A DNA stretch of 64,000 nt from Bacteroidota bacterium (GTDB lineage Bacteria > Bacteroidota > Bacteroidia > Chitinophagales > BACL12). The stretch spans positions 146,185 to 210,184 of the forward strand of contig JADKEK010000010.1 in NCBI GenBank assembly GCA_016718035.1. The letters are read 5' to 3'. A model generated the notes under the pieces. The model searched no databases. It saw nothing but the letters and a program-made list of their open reading frames with translations, and was not told where the DNA came from. A program made the translations under genes and the position numbers. Below, piece after piece: positions 42,244-50,149 of the stretch; the stretch's first letter is position 1, and each line of letters begins with the position of its first letter.

Positions 42244-42387
42244 TTACGAATCTGCAGCAAAAGAATTCAAGCAGCGAAACTATTTAGATGTTTTACTGTT
42301 AGATAACATATACACCTAATCTAACATTTGTGAAGCATTTCCACATGTTTGGTGTTTTATGTCACCTTAAACTAAATTTATTCACTG

Positions 42388-42395
42388 TAATTTTG
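42388..42395 (+). promoter_or_regulatory. -7 box of the Met-rich lipoprotein gene
   Basis: TAATTTTG, a perfect TAnnTTTG, 31 nt before the ATG at 42427. Confidence 0.55.
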
Positions 42396-42426
42396 CACCT
42401 TAAACTAACCTAAACCAATACATATT

Positions 42427-42984
42427 ATGAAAAAAGGATTCCTTGCCGTAATGGCAATAACAACAGCACTTTTTGTTACTTCATGTGGCAAAAAAGGTGG
42501 CTTAAGCGAAGAAACGAAAGCTGCCATGCAAACATTTGAAACAAATTGGAAAGCAACCGAAGGCAATATGACTGCCATGGGAACAACCATGACAACAGCT
42601 TTTGGTGAAATGACTACCATGATGGCTGCAAATGATGCTATGGACATGACCAAATTAAAACCTGCAACCAAAGCTAGCGTAGACTCTATGTTGACTATGT
42701 GCACTATGATTAAAGGTCAAATGGAAAAAATGAAAGGCGATTACTCTGCTGCCATGACTCAATGGGCTACAGATGCAACTGCTTATGCAGATTGGAAGAA
42801 AAAAGCGCAGGAAGAAAAATTAGCTGATGCTGATTTTAAAGCTGAAATTGATAATACCTGGACTGCTAAATTAGCTACCTACAACGATCAATTAGTAGCT
42901 ATGAACGAGGCGTTAACTGGTATTCAGGCTGCTTGCAAATCAAGCTGCGATGCGATTACCGGTATGGTAGCACCAGTTAAATAA
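42427..42984 (+). CDS. methionine-rich lipoprotein of unknown function
   Basis: 185 residues. Lipoprotein signal with C20 (LFVTSC). The mature chain is predicted helical, with about 19 methionines (about 10%), many in MxxM/MM spacing (TAMGTTMTTAFGEMTTMMAA, LTMCTMIKGQMEKMKG), and two cysteines near the end (ACKSSCD). Met/Cys-rich helical periplasmic proteins can bind copper or silver, but no metal gene is near, so metal binding is only a possibility. Strong promoter and terminator make it a separate transcript. Confidence 0.8.
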   Translation: MKKGFLAVMAITTALFVTSCGKKGGLSEETKAAMQTFETNWKATEGNMTAMGTTMTTAFGEMTTMMAANDAMDMTKLKPATKASVDSMLTMCTMIKGQMEKMKGDYSAAMTQWATDATAYADWKKKAQEEKLADADFKAEIDNTWTAKLATYNDQLVAMNEALTGIQAACKSSCDAITGMVAPVK

Positions 42985-43003
42985 ACTACTTTCACCTAAT
43001 TGT

Positions 43004-43040
43004 AAAGGCATTCACTTTTGTGGATGCCTTTCTTTTTTTT
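43004..43040 (+). terminator. rho-independent terminator
   Basis: Stem AAAGGCATTCAC/GTGGATGCCTTT (12 bp with one G-T pair), 4-nt loop and T-run after the Met-rich lipoprotein gene. Confidence 0.9.
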
Positions 43041-43129
43041 GCGAAAATCAATAATCTTGCACTGTCGTATGTTCAAAATTCCGTAACGTTTCCCTTTTAG
43101 GAGCTTTACTTTTAACGAAAATTCATATC

Positions 43130-45526
43130 ATGAAGATTACCTACACCTTAATTTGCCTGCTTTTTCCGCTATTCTTGTTTTCACAAAATGTTACCCAAAC
43201 CGTTCGCGGGCACGTGAGCGACAAAGACTCTAAATTTCCTGTTCTCGGTGCTACTGTATTGGTTTATGCTGATTCGGTTATGGTCGGTGGGGCTGTAAGT
43301 GACGAAAGTGGCGATTTCAGAGTAACCAACGTTCCGGTTGGCCGTGTGAACATGGTATTTAGAAGTGTCGGGTATACAGATTTGCCAATTAATAATTTGA
43401 TTATTACCGGAGGGAAAGAAGTTATTTTAAACGTAGAATTAGAAGAGCAGACCATTTTATTGGAGGGATTGGAAATTAAAGCCTATCAGGATAAACGTGA
43501 AGTAAATAATGAAATGGCCGTTGTTAGTGTGCGTACGTTTAGTGTGGAAGAAACCGACCGATACGCAGGAAGCCGTGGTGACCCTGCCCGAATGGCGAGC
43601 AATTTTGCCGGCGTACAAGGTGCAGACGATTCACGTAATGATATTGTAGTTAGAGGTAATTCTCCAATTGGAGTGCTTTGGCGTTTAGAAGGTGTTGACA
43701 TTCCTAATCCCAACCATTTTGCCATTGCAGGAACAACTGGTGGACCTGTTTCTATTATCAATAATAAATACCTCAGCAATTCCGATTTTTTTACCGGTGC
43801 TTTTCCTGCGGAATATGGTAATTCTATTGCAGGTGTTTTTGATTTAAATATGCGTCGTGGAAATAATGAACAACACGAATTTAGCGGACAACTTGGATTT
43901 TTAGGTACAGAATTATTTGCCGAAGGCCCGATTAATAAAAGTAAAAAATCATCATACCTCGGCAGCTTCCGATATTCAACTTTACAGTTATTCCAGTTTA
44001 TGAATTTGAGTATTGGTACTTCAGCAGTGCCTAATTATTTTGATGGTGGTGTTAAATTATCCTTCCCCAAAGGAACAAGTATTATTAATGTTTTTGCAAT
44101 AGGAGGTAAGAGTAATATCGACATTTTAGTTAGTGAATATTCTAAAGCAGAAACCGAATTATATGGCGATAGCGACCGCGACCAATATTTTGGTACCAGC
44201 ATGGCAGTTGCAGGCGTTTCTTATGGTATGCAACTTAACCCTAAAGCTTATGGAAAGGCTGTTGTAGCCTATTCCTGGCAAGAAAATCACGCCAATCATA
44301 TTTTAGTTTACCGCGATACGCTTTTTGAAATAGACTCTATGGTGCCAAATATGAATTATAGTTATAAGGACCAAAAAATAACAGCGTTATATCACTTAAA
44401 TTACAAAGTAAATAACCGTCATAGTTTTAAAGCAGGCGTGAGTGCAGAACAATATATGTATAACCATATTGATTCTAATTTGAATTTATTTACCTGGAAC
44501 TTTGATAACCGTTACGACTATACTGATAATGCATTATTAATGCAGGCATTTTTTCAATGGAAATATAAAGCAGCAGAAAAACTGGTGGTTAACGGCGGTT
44601 TGCATGGTCAAGTATTTACTATGAATGCCAATAGTAAATCGATTGAACCACGTTTAGGATTAAGTTATACCCTCACCGAAAAATCTTCACTTAATTTCGG
44701 AGCCGGTTTGCATAGCCAGATGTTACCGAGTTATCAATATACGTATCAGCAAATACAACCGGATAATTCATTTTTATTAATTAATGAAGATGTAGGTTTT
44801 ATCAGAAGCTTTCATAGTGTGTTGGGATATGATCAGATGTTGGGGAAAAATTTCCGCCTGAAAATGGAAACGTATTTCCAATATTTATACGATGTGCCTG
44901 TTGAGGTGCAACCATCAGCTTTTTCTTTAGCTAACGAAGGAAGTGGCTTCTCTCGCTTTTTCCCTGATTCGTTACAAAATACAGGAACCGGAAAAAATTA
45001 TGGTGTTGAATTAACACTGGAGAAATTTTTTAGCAATCACTTCTTTTTCCTGGCTACGGGTTCGTTATATAATTCATTATATGTTGGTTCAGATGGCATT
45101 GAACGCAAAACCGATTTTAACGGCTCCTACGCTGCGAATTTACTCGGCGGGTATGAATGGACGATCAGCGATAGGAATGTGATTACAACAGGCATTAAAA
45201 TGACTTATGCAGGTGGTAAACTTTCAACACCTGTCGACACTTTGGCATCTATTGCTGCTAAAGAATTGATTTTTATCGATTCGCTCACCAATACTTTGCA
45301 ACTGAAAGATTATTTCCGTTTCGATTTGAAGTTGGCTTACCGCATCAATTCAAAGAAAAACAAGGTAACACACGAAATAGCTATCGACTTGGTGAATTTA
45401 TTTGATGTACAAAATGTATTAGGGTTAACGTATGCACCAAATCCTGCAGACATTACTATCAGTCCAATAAAAGAGGAATATCAGCTAGGATTTTTACCTT
45501 TGTTCTATTATAAAATTGATTTTTAA
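43130..45526 (+). CDS. TonB-dependent receptor with carboxypeptidase-regulatory-like domain
   Basis: 798 residues. Signal peptide (FLFSQ), a CarboxypepD-regulatory-like domain (about 22-110: VRGHVSDKDSKFPVLGATVLVY, VTNVPVGRVNMVFRSVGY), a plug domain (about 120-225: NDIVVRGNSPIGVLWRLEGVDI) and a 22-strand-type barrel. It would import a ligand powered by the ExbB-TonB operon at the left of the window. There is no SusD partner, so it is not a polysaccharide utilisation locus. Substrate unknown. Confidence 0.9.
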   Translation: MKITYTLICLLFPLFLFSQNVTQTVRGHVSDKDSKFPVLGATVLVYADSVMVGGAVSDESGDFRVTNVPVGRVNMVFRSVGYTDLPINNLIITGGKEVILNVELEEQTILLEGLEIKAYQDKREVNNEMAVVSVRTFSVEETDRYAGSRGDPARMASNFAGVQGADDSRNDIVVRGNSPIGVLWRLEGVDIPNPNHFAIAGTTGGPVSIINNKYLSNSDFFTGAFPAEYGNSIAGVFDLNMRRGNNEQHEFSGQLGFLGTELFAEGPINKSKKSSYLGSFRYSTLQLFQFMNLSIGTSAVPNYFDGGVKLSFPKGTSIINVFAIGGKSNIDILVSEYSKAETELYGDSDRDQYFGTSMAVAGVSYGMQLNPKAYGKAVVAYSWQENHANHILVYRDTLFEIDSMVPNMNYSYKDQKITALYHLNYKVNNRHSFKAGVSAEQYMYNHIDSNLNLFTWNFDNRYDYTDNALLMQAFFQWKYKAAEKLVVNGGLHGQVFTMNANSKSIEPRLGLSYTLTEKSSLNFGAGLHSQMLPSYQYTYQQIQPDNSFLLINEDVGFIRSFHSVLGYDQMLGKNFRLKMETYFQYLYDVPVEVQPSAFSLANEGSGFSRFFPDSLQNTGTGKNYGVELTLEKFFSNHFFFLATGSLYNSLYVGSDGIERKTDFNGSYAANLLGGYEWTISDRNVITTGIKMTYAGGKLSTPVDTLASIAAKELIFIDSLTNTLQLKDYFRFDLKLAYRINSKKNKVTHEIAIDLVNLFDVQNVLGLTYAPNPADITISPIKEEYQLGFLPLFYYKIDF

Positions 45527-45548
45527 TTAAACGCAGGACGATACCATT

Positions 45549-46331
45549 ATGAATTGGAGTACTATAACTTATGCTGTTCATCAAAAAGTGGCTAGCATTG
45601 CATTAAATCGCCCGGATAAAAGAAATGCTTTTAATGCCACATTGGTTGCAGAATTAAAAGCGGCCTTTGCAATGGCAGAAGGTGATGCGCAAGTGAAAGT
45701 TATTGTATTAAAAGGTAATGGTGAAGTATTTAGCGCCGGAGCGGATTTGGGTTATCTCCAATCGTTACAAAATAATACCTATCAGGAGAATCTGGAAGAT
45801 TCATTGTCGTTGATGGAATTGTATAAACAAATTTACACACTGTCAAAACCGGTAATTGCGCAAATTGAAGGGCATGCCATTGCAGGCGGTTGTGGATTAG
45901 CAACTATTTGTGATTTTTCTTTTGCCGTTGATGAAGCAAAATTCGGATACACTGAAGTTGGTATCGGATTTATTCCTGCAATTGTGATGGTATTTTTATT
46001 GCGTAAAATTGGCGAACGCAATGCAAAGGAATTATTGTTGACCGGTAAATTAATTTCAGCAGCAGAAGCCAAACAAATGGGTTTAATTAATGATGTTGTT
46101 GGCGTAGAAAATATTGAAGCAACTGTCGAACAGTTATGTCAGTCGTTAATTGAAAAAACCAGTCGTGCATCATTACAAGCTACCAAACAAATGATTGCAG
46201 CTGTGCAGGAAATGGGGTTAAATGAAGCATTACAATATGCGGCTGAAATGAATGCCAAAGCAAGAGCAACTGATGATTGTAAACATGGCATTAATGCTTT
46301 CCTCAATAAACAAAAACCGAATTGGGATTAA
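45549..46331 (+). CDS. enoyl-CoA hydratase/isomerase family protein
   Basis: 260 residues, crotonase fold: IALNRPDKRNAFN, the oxyanion loops FSAGADLGYL and IEGHAIAGGCGLATICDFSFA, and GYTEVGIGFIPAIVM with a glutamate of the active site. The sequence type resembles methylglutaconyl-CoA hydratase (leucine degradation), though substrate assignment by eye is weak. It follows the TonB receptor by 22 nt on the same strand. It ends 0 nt from the convergent bioA stop. Together with the 3-hydroxyacyl-CoA dehydrogenase at 49.2 kb it suggests acyl-CoA metabolism. Confidence 0.87.
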   Translation: MNWSTITYAVHQKVASIALNRPDKRNAFNATLVAELKAAFAMAEGDAQVKVIVLKGNGEVFSAGADLGYLQSLQNNTYQENLEDSLSLMELYKQIYTLSKPVIAQIEGHAIAGGCGLATICDFSFAVDEAKFGYTEVGIGFIPAIVMVFLLRKIGERNAKELLLTGKLISAAEAKQMGLINDVVGVENIEATVEQLCQSLIEKTSRASLQATKQMIAAVQEMGLNEALQYAAEMNAKARATDDCKHGINAFLNKQKPNWD

Positions 46332-47606
46332 TCAGGGCTGTGCAAGATATGCCAGAATCACAGCATGGATTTTTACCATCTGTTCTACATTAATGCAATA
46401 AGGTGGCATTATATAAACCGTATTCCCTAACGGACGTAACAATACACCATTCCCAATAAAAAACCGATACATTTCATCGCGGAGTTCATTAAAATATCCT
46501 GTTTGATGTGGCGTAACTACATCAAAGGCTAAAATGGTTCCGTGTTGACGGATATTGGTTACCTCTTTAGTTGTTGCAGTAACAAATGTTTTTAATCGCT
46601 CAGCGAAATCACTTTGAATGGAAGTTATGCTGATTACATTATCTATAAATCCTGCTTGTTCAATAATATCCAGACTGGCATTTGCTGCAGTGCAGGCTAA
46701 AGGATTAGCAGTATAACTATGGCCATGATATAATGCCTTCATTTTGTCATCACTGTAAAATGCTTCAAAAATATGTGTCGCACATAAAGTAGCACCTAAA
46801 GCCATAGTGCCTCCGGTAATACCTTTACTGATACACATAATATCCGGACGTGTTTCGCAATAATGACTTGCAAATATTTTTCCGGTGCGATAAAAACCTG
46901 TCATCACTTCATCGGCAATACAAATAACACCATTCGATTTTGCCAAAGCAATCAATTGCTCAAGATATTCCGGCTGATACATCAACATGCCTCCTGCACC
47001 CATAACCAATGGTTCATAAATAAATGCAGCAACATCGTTATTAGCTAAAAATGTTGTTAGTTGATTAATACTTTCTTGTTCTTTTCCGGGGAGTGGGGGA
47101 GTGATGAACGTAACGTCGAATAATTTATCATGAAATGGTTGTGAAAATGCACCGCGATCGCTTACACTCATGCTACCAAATGTATCGCCATGATAACTGT
47201 TTTCAAATGCAACAATTCTTTTTTTATTTACACCGGCATTGCTGTGAAATTGCAGTGCCATTTTTAATGCTACTTCAACGGCAGTTGAGCCATTGTCGGA
47301 ATAAAATACTTTAGAAAAATGGCCTTCCGTATGTATCAATAAACGCAATGCGAGTTTTAATGCAGGTGTATGTGTAAATCCGGCAAAAATTACATGCTCT
47401 AATTGTAAACTTTGTTCATATAATTTTTGCGCGATATACGGATTCGAATGTCCGTGAATATTCGTCCACCAGCTTGAAACGGCATCTATATATAATTTGC
47501 CATCTTTATCGGCTAACAATGCACCGGCACCACGAACAATATGAATAGGCTCATCTGCCAGTTTCATTTGTGTAAATGGATACCAAATAGGTCCGTTACT
47601 GTCCAT
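46332..47606 (-). CDS. bioA: adenosylmethionine-8-amino-7-oxononanoate aminotransferase BioA
   Basis: 424 residues, class III PLP aminotransferase. BioA signature at the start (PIWYPFTQMKLADEPI), DAVSSWWTNIHGHSNPYIA, SYHGDTFGSMSVSDRG, and the lysine site GITGGTMALGATLC. It converts KAPA to DAPA in biotin synthesis. bioD lies upstream with its stop overlapping the bioA ATG by one nucleotide (TAATG), so translation is coupled. Confidence 0.96.
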   Translation of the reverse strand: MDSNGPIWYPFTQMKLADEPIHIVRGAGALLADKDGKLYIDAVSSWWTNIHGHSNPYIAQKLYEQSLQLEHVIFAGFTHTPALKLALRLLIHTEGHFSKVFYSDNGSTAVEVALKMALQFHSNAGVNKKRIVAFENSYHGDTFGSMSVSDRGAFSQPFHDKLFDVTFITPPLPGKEQESINQLTTFLANNDVAAFIYEPLVMGAGGMLMYQPEYLEQLIALAKSNGVICIADEVMTGFYRTGKIFASHYCETRPDIMCISKGITGGTMALGATLCATHIFEAFYSDDKMKALYHGHSYTANPLACTAANASLDIIEQAGFIDNVISITSIQSDFAERLKTFVTATTKEVTNIRQHGTILAFDVVTPHQTGYFNELRDEMYRFFIGNGVLLRPLGNTVYIMPPYCINVEQMVKIHAVILAYLAQP

Positions 47607-48232
47607 TAAATACGTTTTAAAAGATTGGATTTAATTTTATCGGCATGTCGTTTAACAAACGATTTGTCGATGACTTCTGTAAAAGCTACTTTGCCTAATA
47701 ACGGAAGCTGCGTATAGTTAAGTATGGCAGTTTCTGAATCGAGATGTTCGTTACCATTAAAAATGATACCTGCAACCGGAATATTATTACTTTGTAAAAC
47801 AGCTGCAGTTAATAACGTATGATTAATGCTACCCAAATAGTGTTTGGAAACTAATATAACAGTGGCATCTAATTGTTTAATTAAATCCAGCATCAAAAAA
47901 TTGCCATTTAACGGTACCATTAATCCACCTGCACCTTCAATAACTAAATGATTTTTTGTAGCCGGCGGAATTAAAGTTTCAGTTACAATACTTGTTTCAC
48001 TCATTGCCGCAGCAAGATGAGGGGAAACAGGAAATTTGAATAAATACTGTTCAGGATGAAACTGGCTTTTTGAGTTGGATATTAAATTGCGTACCCGCTC
48101 GGTATCGGAATAATCGAGACCACCACTTTGAATGGGTTTCCAATAATCGGCTTGCAATGCTTCAACTACTACTGCCGAAACAATAGTTTTACCTATATCA
48201 GTACCAATTCCGGTAATAAATAATTTCTTCAT
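47606..48232 (-). CDS. bioD: dethiobiotin synthetase BioD
   Basis: 208 residues. P-loop TGIGTDIGKTIVSAVVVEAL at the N-terminus, KPIQSGGLDYSDT and the VIEGAGGLMVPLNG switch. It makes dethiobiotin from DAPA, CO2 and ATP. First of the bioDA pair on this strand. bioB and bioF are not in the window. Confidence 0.95.
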   Translation of the reverse strand: MKKLFITGIGTDIGKTIVSAVVVEALQADYWKPIQSGGLDYSDTERVRNLISNSKSQFHPEQYLFKFPVSPHLAAAMSETSIVTETLIPPATKNHLVIEGAGGLMVPLNGNFLMLDLIKQLDATVILVSKHYLGSINHTLLTAAVLQSNNIPVAGIIFNGNEHLDSETAILNYTQLPLLGKVAFTEVIDKSFVKRHADKIKSNLLKRI

Positions 48233-48283
48233 GTAATCAGGTAGTTGAACAAAAAGTTAACAGTGGTTCAACTAAGTCGCCTG

Positions 48284-49213
48284 CTAATATACCATCATTT
48301 TTAAACAAAATACAGAACCGCCGCTTTTAATATACTCGCTGGTTTCTACCTCAGCCACAATATTTGCACTTTGCTGAATGATATTGAGCGCTACAGGATT
48401 GTTTTTTTGGATAATTGCACCTGAAGTTGCACGATTAGCTCCGTAAATGATATGGGCATTACATGCAAATCCTTCAATAGCTTCTGTATCAGGAATTTCG
48501 TATACACCTTCAAACATGCGGCGTATAATAGCAATTGATTCCGGTGTAAATGCATCGGGAGCAATTAACACTTCTGTATGATTTAACGGTAAAAAACAGG
48601 TATCGAGATGGTAATGATTTTCGTTAATTAATTCTAAAGTGATAATCGGCACATCAAGTGTTCTTGAAATTTCATCATACACTTGTTTTTCGCTGCGGAA
48701 ACCGTAGCCGCCGTATAACAATCTTTTTCCGGGATGTGCTACCATATCGCCCATACCTTCAAAATGATATTTGCTTTGCAGTTCTACAATTTTGTAACCG
48801 TGGTCTTTATAAAAATCTTCTATATAAGGAATTTCATTTTGACGGTTTTCAAAACGCATACGACTCATCAGTGCAATTTTTTCACCATTCCACATTACCC
48901 AAGGAAAACTCTGATTGGCAACAAATACCATATCTTCCAAACTATCAACGCCATCAATTACATAGACTTCATCAATTAATTTTTGATTTTTAAAAGCGAG
49001 GTAAGTATTGCGAATAGCATCCCATTGAATATTGGCTTTTTCTTTATTTACGTTGCCCTTCTGATTTTGCATGTGCACATTTTTTACATCTACAATGGTG
49101 TAAAATTCCGGTGTACACATCAAAACTTTTCGTGGTTCAACTCGCGCATCACAATCTTCTAGCTGGAAATGCACTTCGGCAGGACCATAAGCTTTAGCAA
49201 AAACAGGTGTCAT
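48284..49213 (-). CDS. guanidino-modifying-enzyme (amidinotransferase-fold) protein
   Basis: 309 residues from the ATG at 49213 (MTPVFAKAYGPAEV); the frame is open to 49267, but that would overlap the upstream gene. Pentein-fold motifs: RVEPRKVLMCTPEF, FEGMGDMVAHPGKRLLYGG (Glu and Asp of the guanidinium site), NENHYHLDTCFLPL (catalytic His) and the C-terminal nucleophile Cys in SGGSVFCLKMMVY. Relatives act on arginine, citrulline or dimethylarginine. It lies between a 3-hydroxyacyl-CoA dehydrogenase gene and bioDA on the same strand. The exact substrate is not determinable. Confidence 0.8.
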   Translation of the reverse strand: MTPVFAKAYGPAEVHFQLEDCDARVEPRKVLMCTPEFYTIVDVKNVHMQNQKGNVNKEKANIQWDAIRNTYLAFKNQKLIDEVYVIDGVDSLEDMVFVANQSFPWVMWNGEKIALMSRMRFENRQNEIPYIEDFYKDHGYKIVELQSKYHFEGMGDMVAHPGKRLLYGGYGFRSEKQVYDEISRTLDVPIITLELINENHYHLDTCFLPLNHTEVLIAPDAFTPESIAIIRRMFEGVYEIPDTEAIEGFACNAHIIYGANRATSGAIIQKNNPVALNIIQQSANIVAEVETSEYIKSGGSVFCLKMMVY

Positions 49214-49244
49214 GTAAAAAATATTAGTAATCGATGAAAAAAAA

Positions 49245-50129
49245 TTATTTAAAACGAGGTGCAACAACTAATTCCTTGCTGCCAGCTGCATAACTATAAA
49301 ATCCTTCTCCGGATTTAACACCGAGATATCCTGCAGTAACCATATTAACTAACAACGGACATGGTGCATATTTCTGATTGCCAAATCCATCGTATAATAC
49401 ATTTAAAATGCTGAGGCAAACATCTAATCCGATAAAATCAGCTAATTGCAGCGGACCCATTGGATGTGCCATACCGAGTTTCATTACCGTATCAATTTCA
49501 TTTACGCCGGCAACACCTTCGTATAAAGTATAAATGGCTTCGTTAATCATTGGCATTAAAATTCTGTTGGCAACAAAACCGGGATAATCATTTACTTCAA
49601 CAGGAATTTTATCGAGTTGCTGACTAAGCGACATAATAGTTGCAGTAGTAATATCGCTGGTAGCATATCCTCTAATTACTTCAATTAATTTCATTACCGG
49701 AACAGGATTCATAAAATGCATACCAATAACTTTATCAGGTCGTTTGGTTGCTGCTGCAATTTTGGTAATGGAAATAGAAGAAGTGTTAGATGCTAAAATA
49801 GTATCGGGATTACAAATTTGATCTAGCTCAGTAAAAATTTTCAATTTTAAATCTACACGTTCGGTTGCTGCCTCTACAACCAGGTCAGCATTTGCAGAAT
49901 GTTCAAAATTGGTAAACGTACTTAAATTGGCAAGTGTATTTTCTTTATCTGCTGCAGTAATTTTCTCTTTTGCCACCATGCGGTCTAAGTTGCCTGATAT
50001 GGTTTGTATGGCTTTTTGCAGTGCAGGCTCAGAAACATCAACAAGATTTACTTTGAAGCCTTTCATGGCGAACACATGCGCTATACCATTTCCCATGGTA
50101 CCTGCACCTATAACGGTAATGTTTTTCAT
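49245..50129 (-). CDS. 3-hydroxyacyl-CoA dehydrogenase (3-hydroxybutyryl-CoA type)
   Basis: 294 residues from the ATG at 50129 (MKNITVIGAGTMGNGIAHVF); six upstream codons are open but look non-coding. Rossmann GAGTMGNGIA, catalytic His in VIGMHFMNPVPVMKLIEVI, and the C-terminal domain LGMAHPMGPLQLADFIGLDV. It matches stand-alone 3-hydroxybutyryl-CoA dehydrogenases (NAD, beta-oxidation or butyrate-type metabolism). It may be co-transcribed with the amidinotransferase-fold gene 31 nt downstream. Confidence 0.93.
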   Translation of the reverse strand: MKNITVIGAGTMGNGIAHVFAMKGFKVNLVDVSEPALQKAIQTISGNLDRMVAKEKITAADKENTLANLSTFTNFEHSANADLVVEAATERVDLKLKIFTELDQICNPDTILASNTSSISITKIAAATKRPDKVIGMHFMNPVPVMKLIEVIRGYATSDITTATIMSLSQQLDKIPVEVNDYPGFVANRILMPMINEAIYTLYEGVAGVNEIDTVMKLGMAHPMGPLQLADFIGLDVCLSILNVLYDGFGNQKYAPCPLLVNMVTAGYLGVKSGEGFYSYAAGSKELVVAPRFK

Positions 50130-50149
50130 TGCACAATTTTTGCGCAATA

